Shown one piece after another: positions 47,941 to 62,079 of a stretch of DNA of 64,000 bases (the first letter of the stretch is position 1; every line of letters starts with the position of its first letter). Below the pieces are notes generated by a model. It was not told the DNA's origin, made no database searches, and saw nothing but the letters and a program-made list of their open reading frames with translations. The position numbers were made by a program, and so were the translations under genes. The stretch is from Niebla homalea (lineage: Eukaryota; Ascomycota; Lecanoromycetes; Lecanorales; Ramalinaceae). The stretch spans positions 90,807-154,806 of the forward strand of contig JAHGAU010000046.1 of assembly GCA_019925105.1 (NCBI GenBank). The letters are read 5' to 3'.

Positions 47941-50900
47941 AACGGTAATAACGGATAAAATAAAAAAGAAGAAGCTCCTTATAATCTTAATTTTAAAGGC
48001 CGGCCGTTTTACGTTTTTAATAATAGCCGGGAAAATATTAAATTAAAAAACGCTTAACTTTAATAAAAAGTCTATAACTTAAACAGGTATAAATAAGGGA
48101 GCTTTTATAAAGGTTAATATATAATATATTAACGTTTTTAAAAGTAATATAATATAACGTTTATAATAAAAAAATTAAAGTAATAATATTAATATTTAAA
48201 TTTAAAGAAGTTAAAGACGTTAATATTATAATAATATAAGAATTACCGTATAGCTTATTTATATATTCCTTTATTAATTTAAGGGAGAAGTTTTACTTAA
48301 CCTTTAAAAAAAAAAAAATTAAAATATACTTCTTTATAAATAAGTAACTTAACGTAAATAACTAAGATATTACTTATTATAATGGAAACCTTTATATATA
48401 TTATATTATAAGGAAAGGGAACTTAAAAGGCAACCTTAATACTTATAATACGTATAACCCGTTACCGATTAATAAAAAAAACCGTTTATAATATTATTAT
48501 TTAAAGAGGTTTTAATTACTTTAAGTAAATATATATTGTTTAAAAGTTTTAACCTATATTATTATATATAGAATAAGGAAGAATATATAATAAATTATAT
48601 TAAATCGGATAATTTATTAATAATTATTACTTAAATTAACTTCTTATAATTAATATTATAAAAGATTATTATATAAAAAAATTATAAACTTAAAATAATA
48701 ATTAATTTAACCTTTAATATAGAAAAGGTTACCGGCGTAATTGAAATATATAGGCTATAAAAGGACTTAAAATATAACTTAAATTATGTATTAATATAAA
48801 TAACTTTAAATTAAACCGTTAATATAACCTTATTATTACCGGTAAAAAAAGCGTAAAAAACAATTAAAAAATAAAAATTTATATAAAAGTGAAAGAAACA
48901 ATAATATAGTTTATAGACCTCCTTTAATTAAATAATAAAGACCGGATTAATCTTTTTATAAAATAAATAATAAAAGTATTAAATAAAGTAATTAATAAAA
49001 TAATTTTAATAATAAAACTTTCCTAAAAAGCTAAAACTTATTAGAATAAAAAGTATATGATTATATCCGTAAAAATAAAAAAATTAATAAAATAAACTGT
49101 TAAATATAAAAATTAAGAAATACTTAATTAATTAAAAATTATTTTTAAAAAAAAGGAAAAGATTATTAAGAAAGTTAAGTAAGTATACTTTTAATTTATA
49201 GTATATAACTTAACGATTTTATTTTATAATATTTAAAAGTTAAAAAAATATAATAAAGAATAAAGTAAAAAACCAAAGTTTATCCTTAAATTCCTATTTT
49301 TTAAAAAACCCGATAATTTATTAATTAATATTTTTAACGGTAAAATTAAGGCCCTTAAAAAAGTATTTTTCCCTTTTCCGCTAAAGGTTAACTTAAACGA
49401 TATTAACGGTATTACGTACTTTAACCCCGTATTAATAAATAAGGTAATAATAGAAAAAATAATAATTAAAGCGATTAATAAATTAAAAAAAATAAAGCTT
49501 TAAAATTAAATAGGATCCTTAATAGATTCTTATTAATAATAATATTGCCGTTTAAAAGGGTTTTTATTTATTTCTTTTAAGCATATTTTAACGTCGGCTA
49601 TTATTTACGTAAATTTAAGGAAATAAAAACGATTATCCTTAAGAAATTTATTAAATTAAATTACTTTAAAATAAAGTTTTATAGATTTATTATATTCTTT
49701 TATACGTTAAAGAAAATTTTAAAAATAATAATAATAAAAATCCTTAATAATTATATAGAGAATTACGGACTTTTTTTCCGATTAATAAATAAAAATAAGA
49801 AGAAATCAGTTAATAAAAATAGCTTTTAAAAAATTAATTAACGACGTATATATGGTATAAAGTTATAAGAAGAAATATATTATAAATCTTTTTTCTTTTA
49901 ATATTATAAATATTTTTAATAAAGTAAATTATTCAAAATTATTATATAACTTAAAAAAAAAAGGATATTATCCTTCCTAATTAAGTAAATGAAAAGTTTC
50001 TTAAATAATTAAGTTACGTTAATTAACTTAAAATAAAAGATAAGTTTAATAAAGCCTATTATAACGGAAATTCTTTAAAGATCGTTTATTTTTCTTATGT
50101 TATTTTTATACTTTAACGGTTTATTAATTAAAAAGCTTATTAAGTTAAAAAAAAGGTTTAAGTTAAAGGCTTTATCGATAACGTTTATTTTTTAATTTAT
50201 AATATTTTTATATATAAAAACTATTTAAAAATAAAATAAGCTTATAAAGTTTATCTTTAATGAATAAGAATTAACGGGGTTTAATTCGTGCCGTATAAGT
50301 ATAAACTTATTTATATAATTAAAAGCTTAAAGCTATATAATATAATAACTATAGTAAACTTAAATAAAATTACGGTAAAGCAGGATACCAATATTAAAGT
50401 CTTTAACCTTTAAGTAAATAAAAGGCTTAATTAAAAGGATTATATTAAAAAGTTTTAAAAGAAAATAACTTTATAAGATAAAGGTTTTACTTATCTCGTT
50501 ATATTAATATTTGATTGATTGATTGATTTATACTACGGATCTAGCTAAGCTAATTCCGGCGTTCCCTAATACTCGGTTATTTAGCCTTATTAATAACCGT
50601 AAAAAACCCGATATTTATAACGTTAGGAATAAAAACCGGTATTTATTTAGCCTTTACTTACGTTTTAAAGGCTAAGAGTATTTATGGCCGTTTAAAGAGT
50701 AAGAATTTATTTATATACCTTTTCTAAGAAAACCTATAATATTATAATTAAATCCACTTAAGGATTGCCTTTAAACCTATTGTTCTTCCGTTATTTTACG
50801 AGTCTATTTAATATTAAAATTTTAAAATTCCGATTATATTATTAAATATCCTTACCGATACGTATATTATTATTATTTTATTTATATAACTTTATTAACC

Positions 50901-53759
50901 AATATAATATTGCCTTTTATACCGCTCCGGTATTTATAGCCCCTTTAGCCCTTTATTGGGTATAGTTTTCCCGCTGTTACTTTTTACCTTTAAGTTAACG
51001 GCGAAGTTTCTTAGTTAAATTCTTAATTATTTTATTTATTTCTTTGGCTAAACTAAATTATAATAATAAGCTTATAATTATTATGAATTTAACGGCCGCC
51101 TTAATACCCTTTTTATTAATTAGTATTTAATAATAATCGTTAATCTTTATCCTTTTAATTAATCTTAATTTATACTCTTTAAATAATAAATAAAAGATTA
51201 ATATATATATAACGTTTTACTTTTATTATTTATACTTATAGTTAATATTAATTTAATTACCGATATATATAATAAAAAGGAAGTAAATTAAGCCGTTTTT
51301 ATTTATCCGGAGTTAAATTATTAATACGTTATTACCTTTCCTTATAATCCCGTAATACCGGAGATACTTATTAATAATCTTATTATTATTTAACGTTAAA
51401 TATTATCGCCCTTAAGGGATTAATCCTTTATATTTATGTTAATACTTTATTTACCTCCTTATAATTTATAAGGTAATTATTATTAATTTTACCTTTATAG
51501 CTTTCTTCTTTTCCGTTATTTTCGCTTTTAATAAGAATTTATATATTCCTATATTAGCTTTTTAAACGTAAGTTAAATTAACCTCTTTTTTAATTTATTT
51601 TAATTTAACTTCCGTAAAAAAAAAAAATATTTTTTTTTTATATTTTTTTATTTAAGGCCTCTTATAGTTTTAATAAATACGTTTATTTTTTATTAATGTA
51701 ATTAAATTTATACTTTTTTTAAGTTTTACTTAAGTAATTATTTAATTTAAGGCCAGCTTTATTAATAATATAAAAGTTTCGGATTTTAATACCGGGACGG
51801 AAATTACTTTATATACTTTATTTATTATTCTTAAGTATCGGTTTTAAATTTTTTATAATTACCGGACGGACTCTTTCTTATATTTAAGCGTACCCTTAAA
51901 TACGTATTAAATAATTACCGCGTACGTTAACGTAAGCTTTATAATTACTTAATAAACGGTTTTAGCCTTTTATAAGGTAGCTCCTTACGTTAACGTTATA
52001 AAGTAAATAAAGCCCCTTTCTTGTAAAACTATCTTCTTTTAAACCTTTCTTATATAGTCCTTTTAGTTTAATTTCTTATTAATTTATAAGCTAAATACCT
52101 TAATATTAACTTCCGGTTTTACCGTTATATTGCTTAAATTTATTATAGCTATTATATTATATAACTTCAGGCTTTTTATTATATAAATAAGTTTATATTT
52201 ATATAGGGCGAATTAAACCTTATATATCTTTATTTATTATAAATAGACTTTATAAGCCTATTTTAGCTTTAAATAATTTATATAAATAAACGTATTATAA
52301 GTAAAAAGGTAAATATCGTTAATAAAACCCTTTACTTAAACCTTCTATTTTAACTTCGTTAAGTTTTCGATAAATAAGCCATTAAAGAATAGGAATAAAA
52401 CTAAAGAAATAAATAACCCTTAAAGAATCCTTATTATTACGGGTTTTATCGTATTTATCTTCTATTTTAAGCTGATTAATATTACTTAATTATTTAAGAA
52501 ATTTTCTATCCAATTTATAAGGAAAAATAAAACCTTATTCTTTTATAAATTATATAGTAACCTTTAATAATTTATTTTATTAAACGTTTTTATAATATTT
52601 AAGGAAAGAAAACTTATAATATATTTCTTTTTATAATCTTATATTATATATACGTTATTAATTAAGCTTTTAAAAGCCGTTTCCGTTAACCGTCCTTTTC
52701 TTATTTTTATTTATTAATTAAGGAATAATTTATACTTTTCTATATAATTATTTAAAATCTTTATAATTATTATTTTTAAAGCCTTCTTTAACGTATAAAG
52801 GATTACTATAGGTTTATATAACTTTATTTTTAAGTAATCTAACTTAAATAACTTTTTAAGGATAATCATCTTAACCTCCTTAAATTTACGGGGGTAATAT
52901 CCTATATTGAAATAAGCTTAAAATAGGTAAATAAAGACCTCTTTAAATAATAACGTTACTATAGATAGGAATTTATTTAATATACGGTTAAGTTTAAAGG
53001 TCTTATTTTTTTTTAATTTATTAATTATTTTAATTATTATCTTTTAAGTTATTATTTTATTTATTATTATTAATTTAAGATATACCGTACCGTTAATATT
53101 TATTAAGTTAACTTCCGGTAATAAAGGAAAAAACGCCCCTTTAAGAGCCTTAATTTTACCGTTAAAAGTATTTATTATCGTATTATTTAATCTTTTTAAA
53201 AATAAAAACTTAAAGATAAGTTTAAGTTTTTTATTTTATTCTTTATTGTATTTTATTAACTTTTAAATATTATAAAGGGAAACCGTTAAATTATATATTA
53301 TAACCCGGAAGTACGTTTATTTAATTTTCCGGATAATTCTTTCCTTTTTTTCTTAAGCTTTTTTTAATTATTAAAGCGTTTCCTAATTTTTATACTTAAT
53401 AATTTATTTTATAAATACTTTTATCTTTATAATCGCTTTTATATATTCTTTATTTTAATAAGTTTTAGCTTTTTAAAATAACTTTATTATCAAGATTATA
53501 ACGTTAATTACTTCGTTTAAAGCCTTTATTATCTGCTTTATAAAATAATCGATCTATTCCTTATTATTAAGCCGGAAGAGCTCCGTTAATTAAAATATTA
53601 TTTTTATTACCTTTATAAATATTTTAATTTCCTTAACCGTTTTTTACGTTTATTTGATTGATTGATTGATTGATTTATATTACGGATCTAGCTAAGCTAA
53701 TTCTGGCGTTCCCTAATACTCGGCCATTTAACCTTACTGGTAACCGTAAAAAACCTGAT

Positions 53760-56700
53760 ATCCATAACGTTAGGAACAAAAACCGGTATCTACCCAGTTT
53801 CTACTTACGTTTTAAGGGCTAAGAGTATTTACGGCCGTTTAGAGAGTAAGAATTTATTCATACGTTTTTTCTAAGAAAACTTATAATATTACGACTAAAT
53901 CTACTTAAGGGTTACCCTTAAATTTATTGCTCTTCCGTTACCTTACGGGTCTATTTAATATTAAAATTTTAGAATTCCGATTATATTATTAAATATCCTT
54001 ATTAATACGTATATTATTATTATTTTATTTATATAATTCTACCGACCGATATAGTATCGTTTTTTACGCCGCTTTAGTATTTATAGCCCTTTTAGCCCCT
54101 TATTAAGTATAGTTTTCCCGCCGTTACTTTTTACCTTTAAGTTAACGGCGAGGTTTCTTAGTTAAATCCTTAACCATTTCTTTTATTTCTTTGGTTAAGC
54201 TGAACTATAATAATAAGCCCGTAATTATTATAAATCTAACGGCCGTTTTAATACCCTTTTTATTAATAAGTATTTAACGATAATCGTTAATTTTTATTTT
54301 TTTAATTAATCCCGGTTTAAGCTTTTTAAATAATAAATAAAAGATTAATATATATACGGCGTCTTACTTTCGTTATTTATATTTATAATTAACGTCAGTC
54401 CGGTTACCGGCGTATATAATAAAAAGGAAATAAATTAAGCCGTTTTTATTTATCCGGAATTAAATTATTAACGTATTATCGTTTTTCCTTATAATCTTAT
54501 AACGCCGGAAATATTTATTAATAACTTTATTATTATTTAACGTTAGGTACCGTCGTTTTTAAGGGATTAATTCTTTATATCTGCGTTAACGCTTTATTTA
54601 TTTTTTTATAGTTTATAAAGTAATCGCCATTAATTTTACCCTTATAACCTTTTTTTCCTCCGCTATTTTCACTTTAAATAAGAGTTCGTATACTCTTATA
54701 TTAACTTCTTAAACGTAAGTTAGGTCGACCTCTTTTTTAATTTACTTTAATTTAACTTTTATAAAGGGGGTAAATACCGTTTTTTTACGCTTTCTTATTT
54801 AAGGCTTCTTATAATTTTAATAAATACGTTTATTTCTTATTAACGTAATTAAGTTCATACCTTTTTTAAGCCTCGTTTAAGCGATTATTTAATTTAAGGC
54901 TAACTTTATTAATAATATAAAGATTTCGGATTCTAGTACCGGGACGGGAATCACTTTATATACTTTACTTATTATTCTTAAGTATCGGTTTTAGATTTTC
55001 TATAATTACTAAACGGGTTCTTTCCTATATTTAAGTATGCCTTTAGGTACGTATTAAATAATTATTACGTATATTATCGTAAACTTTATAACCGCCTAAT
55101 AAACGGTTTTAACCTTTTATAAGGTAACTCTTTATATTAACGCCGTAAAGTAAATAAGGCCCTTCTCTTATGAAACCATCTTCTTCTAGACCTTTTTTAT
55201 ATGGTTTTTTTAGTTTAATTTCTTATCGATTTATAGGCCGAATACCTTAATACTGGCTTTTAGTTTTATTATTATATTATTTAAGTCTATTATAGTTATT
55301 ATATCGTATAACTTCGGGCTCCTTATTATATAAATAAGCTTATACTTATATAAGGTAAATTAAGTTTTATATATTTTTACTTATTATAAGTAAACTTTAT
55401 AAACTTATTTTAACTTTAAATAGTTTATATAAATAAACGTATTATAAGCTAAGAAATAAATATCATTAATAAAGCCCTTTACTTAAACCTTTTATTTTAA
55501 CTTCGTTAAGTCTTCAATAAATAGGTTATTAAAGAATAGGAATAAGATTAAGGAGATAAATAATCCTTAAGGAATCCCTATTATCGCGGGCTCTATCGTA
55601 CTTATCTTTTATCTTAAACTGATTAATATCGCTTAATTACTTAAGAAACTCTTTATTTAATTTATAAAAAAAAATAAGACCCCCTTTTTCCGTAAATTAT
55701 ATAATAACCTTTAATAATTTACCTTATTAAATACCCCTATAATATTTAGGGAAAAAAAGATTTATAACGTATTTCTTTTTATGGTTTTATACCGTATATA
55801 TGTTATTAATTAAACCTTTAAGAGCCGTCTCCGTTAACCGTTTTTTTTTTGCCCTTATTTATTAATCAGGGAATAACTTATACCCTTTTACGTAATTACT
55901 TAAAATCTTTATGATTACCGTCTTTAAAGCTTTTTTTAACGTATAAAGGAGTATTATAGGTTTATATAACTTTATTTCTGAGTAATCTGACTTAACCAAT
56001 TTCTTAAGGATAATCGTTTTAGCCTCCTTAAATTTACGGAAGTAATATCTTATATTAAAATAGGCTTAAAATAAGTAAATAAAGACCTTTCTAAATAATA
56101 ACGCTATTATAAATAGGAACCTATTTAGTATACCGTTGGGTCCGGGGGCCTTATTCTTCTTTAGTTTATTAATCGTTTTAATTATTATTTCTTAAATTAT
56201 TATTTTATTTATTATTATTAATTTAGGATATATTATATTATTAATATTTATTAAGTTAGCTTCCGGTAATAAGGGAAAGAACGCTTTTTTAAAAGTTTTA
56301 ATTTTACCGTTAAAGGTATTTATTATTATACCGTTTAATTTTTTTAAAGGTAAAAACTTGGGAATAAATTTGGGTTTTTTACTCCGTTTTTTACCGTATT
56401 TTATTAGTTTTTAAATATTATAAGGGGAAACCGCCAAGTTATATATTATAGCCCGGAAGTATATTTACTTAACCTTCCGGATAATTTTCTCCTTTTTTTT
56501 TTACGTTTCTTTTAACCGTTAAAGTATTTTTTAATTTTTATATTTAATAGCTTACTTTATAAGCGCTTTTACTTCTATAATCGCCTTTATATACTTTTCG
56601 TTTTAATAGGTTTTAACTCTTTAAGACAGCTTTATTATTAAGATTATAACGTTAATTACTTCGTTTAAAGCCTTTATTACCCGTTTTATAAAACGGTTAA

Positions 56701-57695
56701 TTTATTCCTTATTATTAAGCCAGGGACGTTCCGTTAATTAAGATATTATTTTTATTATTTTCATTAATATTTTGGTTTCCTTAATTGTTTTTTACGTTCG
56801 TTTAAACGGTAAAAACGGAATTATATCGATAGATTAATTTAAAGTTATTTATATCGGGACGTAATCTGAATTATATTTTAAGTCCTTTTAAGGTCCGTAT
56901 ATTATAATTGAGTTAATAATACCTTCTAAGTTAAATATTAAGTCGATCGTAATCCTAAGTTTATAGCTTTCTTATATAATAGCTTTTTTTAACGTTAATA
57001 GCGTAAAATTAAATTATATAATAATTATTAATAACTCCTTAAATTCAATATAATTAATTATATAACCGTCCTTATTTTATTAAACGTAATAAAGATTAAA
57101 GTCCTTTATTAAGAAATGCTTACCGGGTATAATTATAATATCCTTAAGTAACGGGATCGTAAAAGGTCCCTTCCTATTAACCGGTAACGGATTATACGTA
57201 TTATAAATATTCAGGGTACTTTTAATATCCTTTTCTTATACGATCCGGAATATATATAGGTTCCCTCCGTAATAAATAACGTCCTAGTTATCTATATTTA
57301 ACCTTTTATTAATAAAGAAGTATATTTACGTTATTTTATTACCCTTAAAGGCCAGGTAGAAACTATCTCTTAGGTTAATTAAAAAGTAAATATACGGATT
57401 ATATAATAACTTTTATATTACTATAATATCGATATCCTTTATTTCCTTAAATTTAAATATCGGTATTACGGCTTTAATTATTTCCTTATATACGTTATAT
57501 TATATTACCCTTAAAAGCGTAAGTATATTAAATATTAACGTTTATTAGGTTTTCCTTATTAATTTTTATTTATATAAACGGTCTTTTTTTAAGGTTAAGC
57601 GTTATTTATTTTAGTCTTTTTATTATAATAGTAATCCCAGTTAAGCGGCCGGCTTTAAAGGTTAATATCGCTATAAACTTCCTTTTCTTTACGTT
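53760..57695 (-). pseudogene. LINE-10 ORF2
   Basis: It starts near GCGGCCGGC at 57645-57653. The RT core at about 55455-55480 reads FINDIYF, so the first aspartate is lost and the second kept. In-frame stops are numerous. Confidence 0.6.
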
Positions 57696-57739
57696 ATTAA
57701 TTATCGTATTTTACCCTTCCCCGTTTAATAAACTTTATT

Positions 57740-59423
57740 TATATTTTAAGACCGTCTTTAATTATTTTGCCGGTTTAGGTTTATATAAATTATAGCGTTA
57801 AACTTTAACCGTTATCCTGGTCTTTTTACGTTAAATCTCTTTTACTCTTATTATATACCGTAAGTTTTATATTAAGTAACTATTATTACCGTACGCCGCG
57901 TATTTTAACGCGTTTTTTATTAGGCCCTTTATTATTAAGCCAGCGTATTTATACGTATTATATCCTTCAGCATATATTACGTACTTCGTATTATTAAGGT
58001 ACCTTATAATAATATATCCGTACCCTTAATATTTAAAATATTAATAAATATTCGCTACCTGGTTTTAAGGTTTCATTAATTTAAGGGATTTACCCTTTAT
58101 TACCTTTTTATTAAGGATATCGTTATATATCCTTATTAACGTTACGTTTAAGATAACCGTAAAGTATCTTTTTATATAATTAAAAACGTTTAACCTTTTT
58201 ACTATAGCGGGGAGGCTATAATTAATAATCTTTAATTTAAGGTAAAAAACCGTATTCTCCTTTTCCATTTACTTTAAAATAACTTCCCTTTCCTCCCCCA
58301 TAAACTTTATTAAGTATATCCTATTTATTACGATAGTGAAGGATTGTTTTAATACCTTTACCGTCTTATACCCCCTTTTACCGGCTTATCCCTTTAATTT
58401 CTTTAGCTTTTCTTTCGCCTTTAATAAGGCTATATTAAGGAGGATATCCCTACTTTATAGCTTACGTATTATAATAATTTATTCTATTAATAATTTTCCC
58501 GTTACCTTAAACGTTTTTATTAATTATAGTAGGTTCGCCTTTACCGCTATGCTCCTTTTTTCCTTATTTAATAATTATATAATTATTATCTTTACCTTCT
58601 TTAACGCCGTTGCCTTTTTTTTTACCTTTACCTCCTTTATTATTAACGTTAACGTTACCCTCGTAATCTTCGCTATTTAGCTTATCCTCGCTCCTTTCCT
58701 TAAAGTTTCCCCCGTCGCTCTTTTATTTCATATATATCCTTTTTATTTCCCTTTACCTTTATCTATTAACGCTTTTACTACCGCCCTTTAAGCTCTATAT
58801 AGCCTCTTTAACTCCTTTAAACCTTTCCCCGTTTTTACGTAAAAGTCTCTTACCCCCTATAGTCCGATTTATAGTATCGGCTAGGTTTTTAGCGTAATAT
58901 CCTTTTATATAGTTATAAGGAGGCCTTTTAACGCCCTTACCGTTTTCTCCTTTTTTGCTTTTCCCTTACGTATTTAATAATTATTTCTTTTCGTAATTTA
59001 TTCTTATCTATTTAATATCTTCCTGTCTTTATTTAGCTTTTTCTTAGTTTATATATACTTAATAAGGCCTTTTACGCCTCCGTTTACCCTTTATCCGTCC
59101 CCACATACCGTCCTTATCCCCTCCGCCCTTTATTTATTACCCTTTATAATAATACCTTTACGCGTTATACGCGTCCCTTTACGCGTATCTTATTAATTAT
59201 AAACTCTTTATTTAATTTAAGGCCGTTTTATCTCGTATTTATCACGTTATTCATACGACTTATCACCGTTCCTATTAACCTGGGCCGCTTACTTTTCCTC
59301 CCCTTTTACCCTTATTATTATTCCGCTTCCGCCTATCGCATTTAAGGTACTATCCTTACTGTTATTTAAGCTATATACGCGTGCATCGTTTCTGACCTCT
59401 GGGGTCCCGTTGTTCGTCGCCAT
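57740..59423 (-). pseudogene. LINE-10 ORF1
   Basis: It starts MATNNGTPEVRNDARVYSLN and continues NNSKDSTL, the best-preserved start of the LINE-9/10 subfamily, with several CA and TG pairs still present (59240-59423). Antisense ORFs at 58336-58680 and the reverse 67-residue ORF at 58065-58268 overlie it and are not separate genes. The reverse one is in the sense direction and may be a short open piece of ORF1. Confidence 0.65.
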
Positions 59424-60349
59424 CTCCAGTATAATAATATAAAAGGGTCTACGTTTATTTAAACGGTAAAAACGGAGTCATATTAACGGATTAATTTAAA
59501 GTTATTTATATCGGGACGTAATTTAAACCGTATTTTAAGTCCTTTTAAGGTCCGTATATTATAATTAAGTTAATAATACCTTCCGAGCTAAATATTAAAT
59601 CGATTATAATCCTAAGTTTACGGCTTTTTTATATAATAATCTTTTTTAACGTTAATAACGTAAAGTTAAACTTTATAATAATTATTAATAGCTCCTTAAA
59701 TTTAATATAATTAATTATATAATTATCTTTATTTTATTAAATATAATAAAAATTAAAATCCTTTATTAAAAAATATTTATTAAGTATAATTATAATATCC
59801 TTAAGTAACGGGATTATAAAGGGTGTCTTTTTATTAGCCGGTAACGGATTATATATATTATAAATATTTAAATTACCCTTAATATCCTTTTTTTATATAA
59901 TTTAGAGTATATATAAATTCTTTCCGTAATAAATAACGTTTTAATTATTTATATTTAACCTTTTATTAATAAAGAAATACGTTTACGTTATTTTATTATT
60001 TTTAAAAATTAAATAAAAATTATCTCTTAAATTAATTAAAAAGTAAATATACGGATTATATAACGGCTTTTATATCGTTATAATATTAATATTTTTTACT
60101 TTTTTAAATTTAAATATTAATATTACGGCTTTAATTGCTTCCCTGCGTATATTATATTATATTACCTTTAAAAACATAAATATATTAAATATTAACGTCC
60201 GTCGGGCTTTTTTTATTAATTTTTATTTATATAAACGGTTTCTTTTTAAAATTAAGCGTTATTTATTTTAATCTTTTTATTATAATAGTAATCTTGGTTA
60301 AGTAACCGGCTTTAAGGATTAATATTATTATAAGTTTCTTTTTCTTTAC

Positions 60350-62079
60350 GTTATTGGTTATCACATTCTATTTTTCCCCGTTTAATAAGCTTTATTTATA
60401 TTTTAAGATTATTTTTAATTACTTTACCGGTTTAAGTTTATATAAATTATAACGTTAAACCTTAACCGTTATCTTAATTTCTTTATATTAAGTCTCTTTT
60501 ATTTTTACCGTATACCGTAAGTTTTACGCTAAGTAATTATTATTATTATATATTACGTATTTTAATACGTTCTTTATTAAGCTTTTTATTATTAAATTAA
60601 TATATTTATATATATTATGTTTTTTAATATATATTATATACTTTATATTATTAAGGTACCTTATAATAATATATTTATATTTTTAATATTTAAAGTATTA
60701 ATAAATATCTGCTGTCTGATTTTAAGGTTTTATTAATTTAAAAGACTTACCCTTTATTACCCCTTTATTAAGGATATTATTATATATTCTTATTAATATT
60801 ACGTTTAAGATAATTATAGAATATTTCTTTATATAATTAAAGGCGTTTAATTTCTTTATTATAGGAAGGAAATTATAATTAATAATTTTTAATTTAAAAT
60901 AAAAAACCGTATTCTCCTTTTTTATTTATTTTAAAATAACTTCCTTTTCCTCCTTTATAAACCTTATTAAGTATATCCCGTTTATTATAATAATAAAGAA
61001 TTATTTTAATATTTTTACCGTTTTATATTCCTTTTTACCGGTTTATCCTTTTAATTTCTTTAACCTTTTTTTCGTTTTTAATAAGGTTATATTAAAGAAG
61101 ATATTCCCGTTTTATAACTTACGTACCGTAATAATCTGCTTTATTAATAGCTTCCCCGTTACCTTAAATACCTTTATTAATTATAATAGATTTATTTTTA
61201 CCGTTATATTTTTCTTTTTTTTGCCCGATAATTATATAGTTATTATTCTTATTTTCTTTAATACCGTTGTTTTTTTTTTATTTTTGTTTTTTTTACCGTT
61301 AATACCGGCGTTACCCTTATAGCCTTCGTTATTTAACTTATTTCCGCTCCCTTCTTTAAAGCTTCCCCCGTTACTCTTTCGCTTTATACGTATTTTCTTT
61401 ATTTCTTTTCGTTTTTATCCGTTAACGCCCTTATTACCGCCTTTTAAGCTCCGTATAACTTCTTTAATTCCCTTAAATTTCTCCTTATATTTACGTAAAA
61501 GTCTTTTATTCCCCGTAACCCGATTTATAATATCGGTTAGGTTTTTAACGTAATATCCTTCCATATAATTATAAGGAAACCTTTTAATACCCTTATTACC
61601 TTTTCCCCTTTTACTTTTCCCCTATATATTTAATAATTATTTCTTTTTATAATTTATTCTTATTTATTTAATATCTTTTTATCTTTATTTAACTCTTTCT
61701 TAATTTATATATACTTAATAAGGCCTTTTATACCTCCGCTTATCCTTTATCCGTCCCCGTATACCGCCTTTGTCCCTTCCGTTTTTTATTTATTACCTTT
61801 TATAATAATATTTTTACGTATTATACGCGTCCCTTTACGCGTATTTTATTAACTATAAGTTTTTTATTTAATTTAAAGTTTTTCTATCTTATATTTATCG
61901 CGTTATTTATATGACTTATTACCGTTCTTATTAATTTAAGTCGCTTACCCTTCCTCCCTTTTTATTTTTACTATTATTCCGCCTCCGTTTATCGTATTTA
62001 AGGTATTATCCTTACTATTACTTAAGCTATATATACGTACATCGTTTATGACCTCTGGGGTCCCGTTATTCGTCGCCAT
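60350..62079 (-). pseudogene. LINE-9 ORF1
   Basis: It starts ATGGCGACGAATAACGGGACC (MATNNGTPEV). Asn-Asn in place of Asn-Lys at residues 4-5 is shared only with LINE-10, which supports a separate subfamily. The rest is stop-rich. Confidence 0.6.

Larger units (their letters stand above)
53656..59449 (-). mobile_element. LINE-10: full-length LINE inside LINE-9
   Basis: 5794 bp. The 11-bp perfect target duplication is TACGTTTATTT (53645-53655 and 59450-59460). The GATT tail has five units. The 26-bp leader precedes the ORF1 start at 59423. It is the innermost and hence youngest copy of this nest, and is somewhat less RIP-damaged at both ends than LINE-9. Confidence 0.92.
50620..60345 (-). pseudogene. 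LINE-9 ORF2, split by LINE-10
   Basis: It starts near the AACCGGCTTTAAGG block at about 60305, runs to 59461 and resumes at 53644. LINE-10 inserted in the endonuclease-side part. The RT core is at about 52305-52330, with stops throughout. Confidence 0.55.

Noticed and set aside
58336..58680. 114-residue forward ORF
   Set aside because: Antisense to LINE-10 ORF1; hydrophobic composition reflects T-rich sequence.
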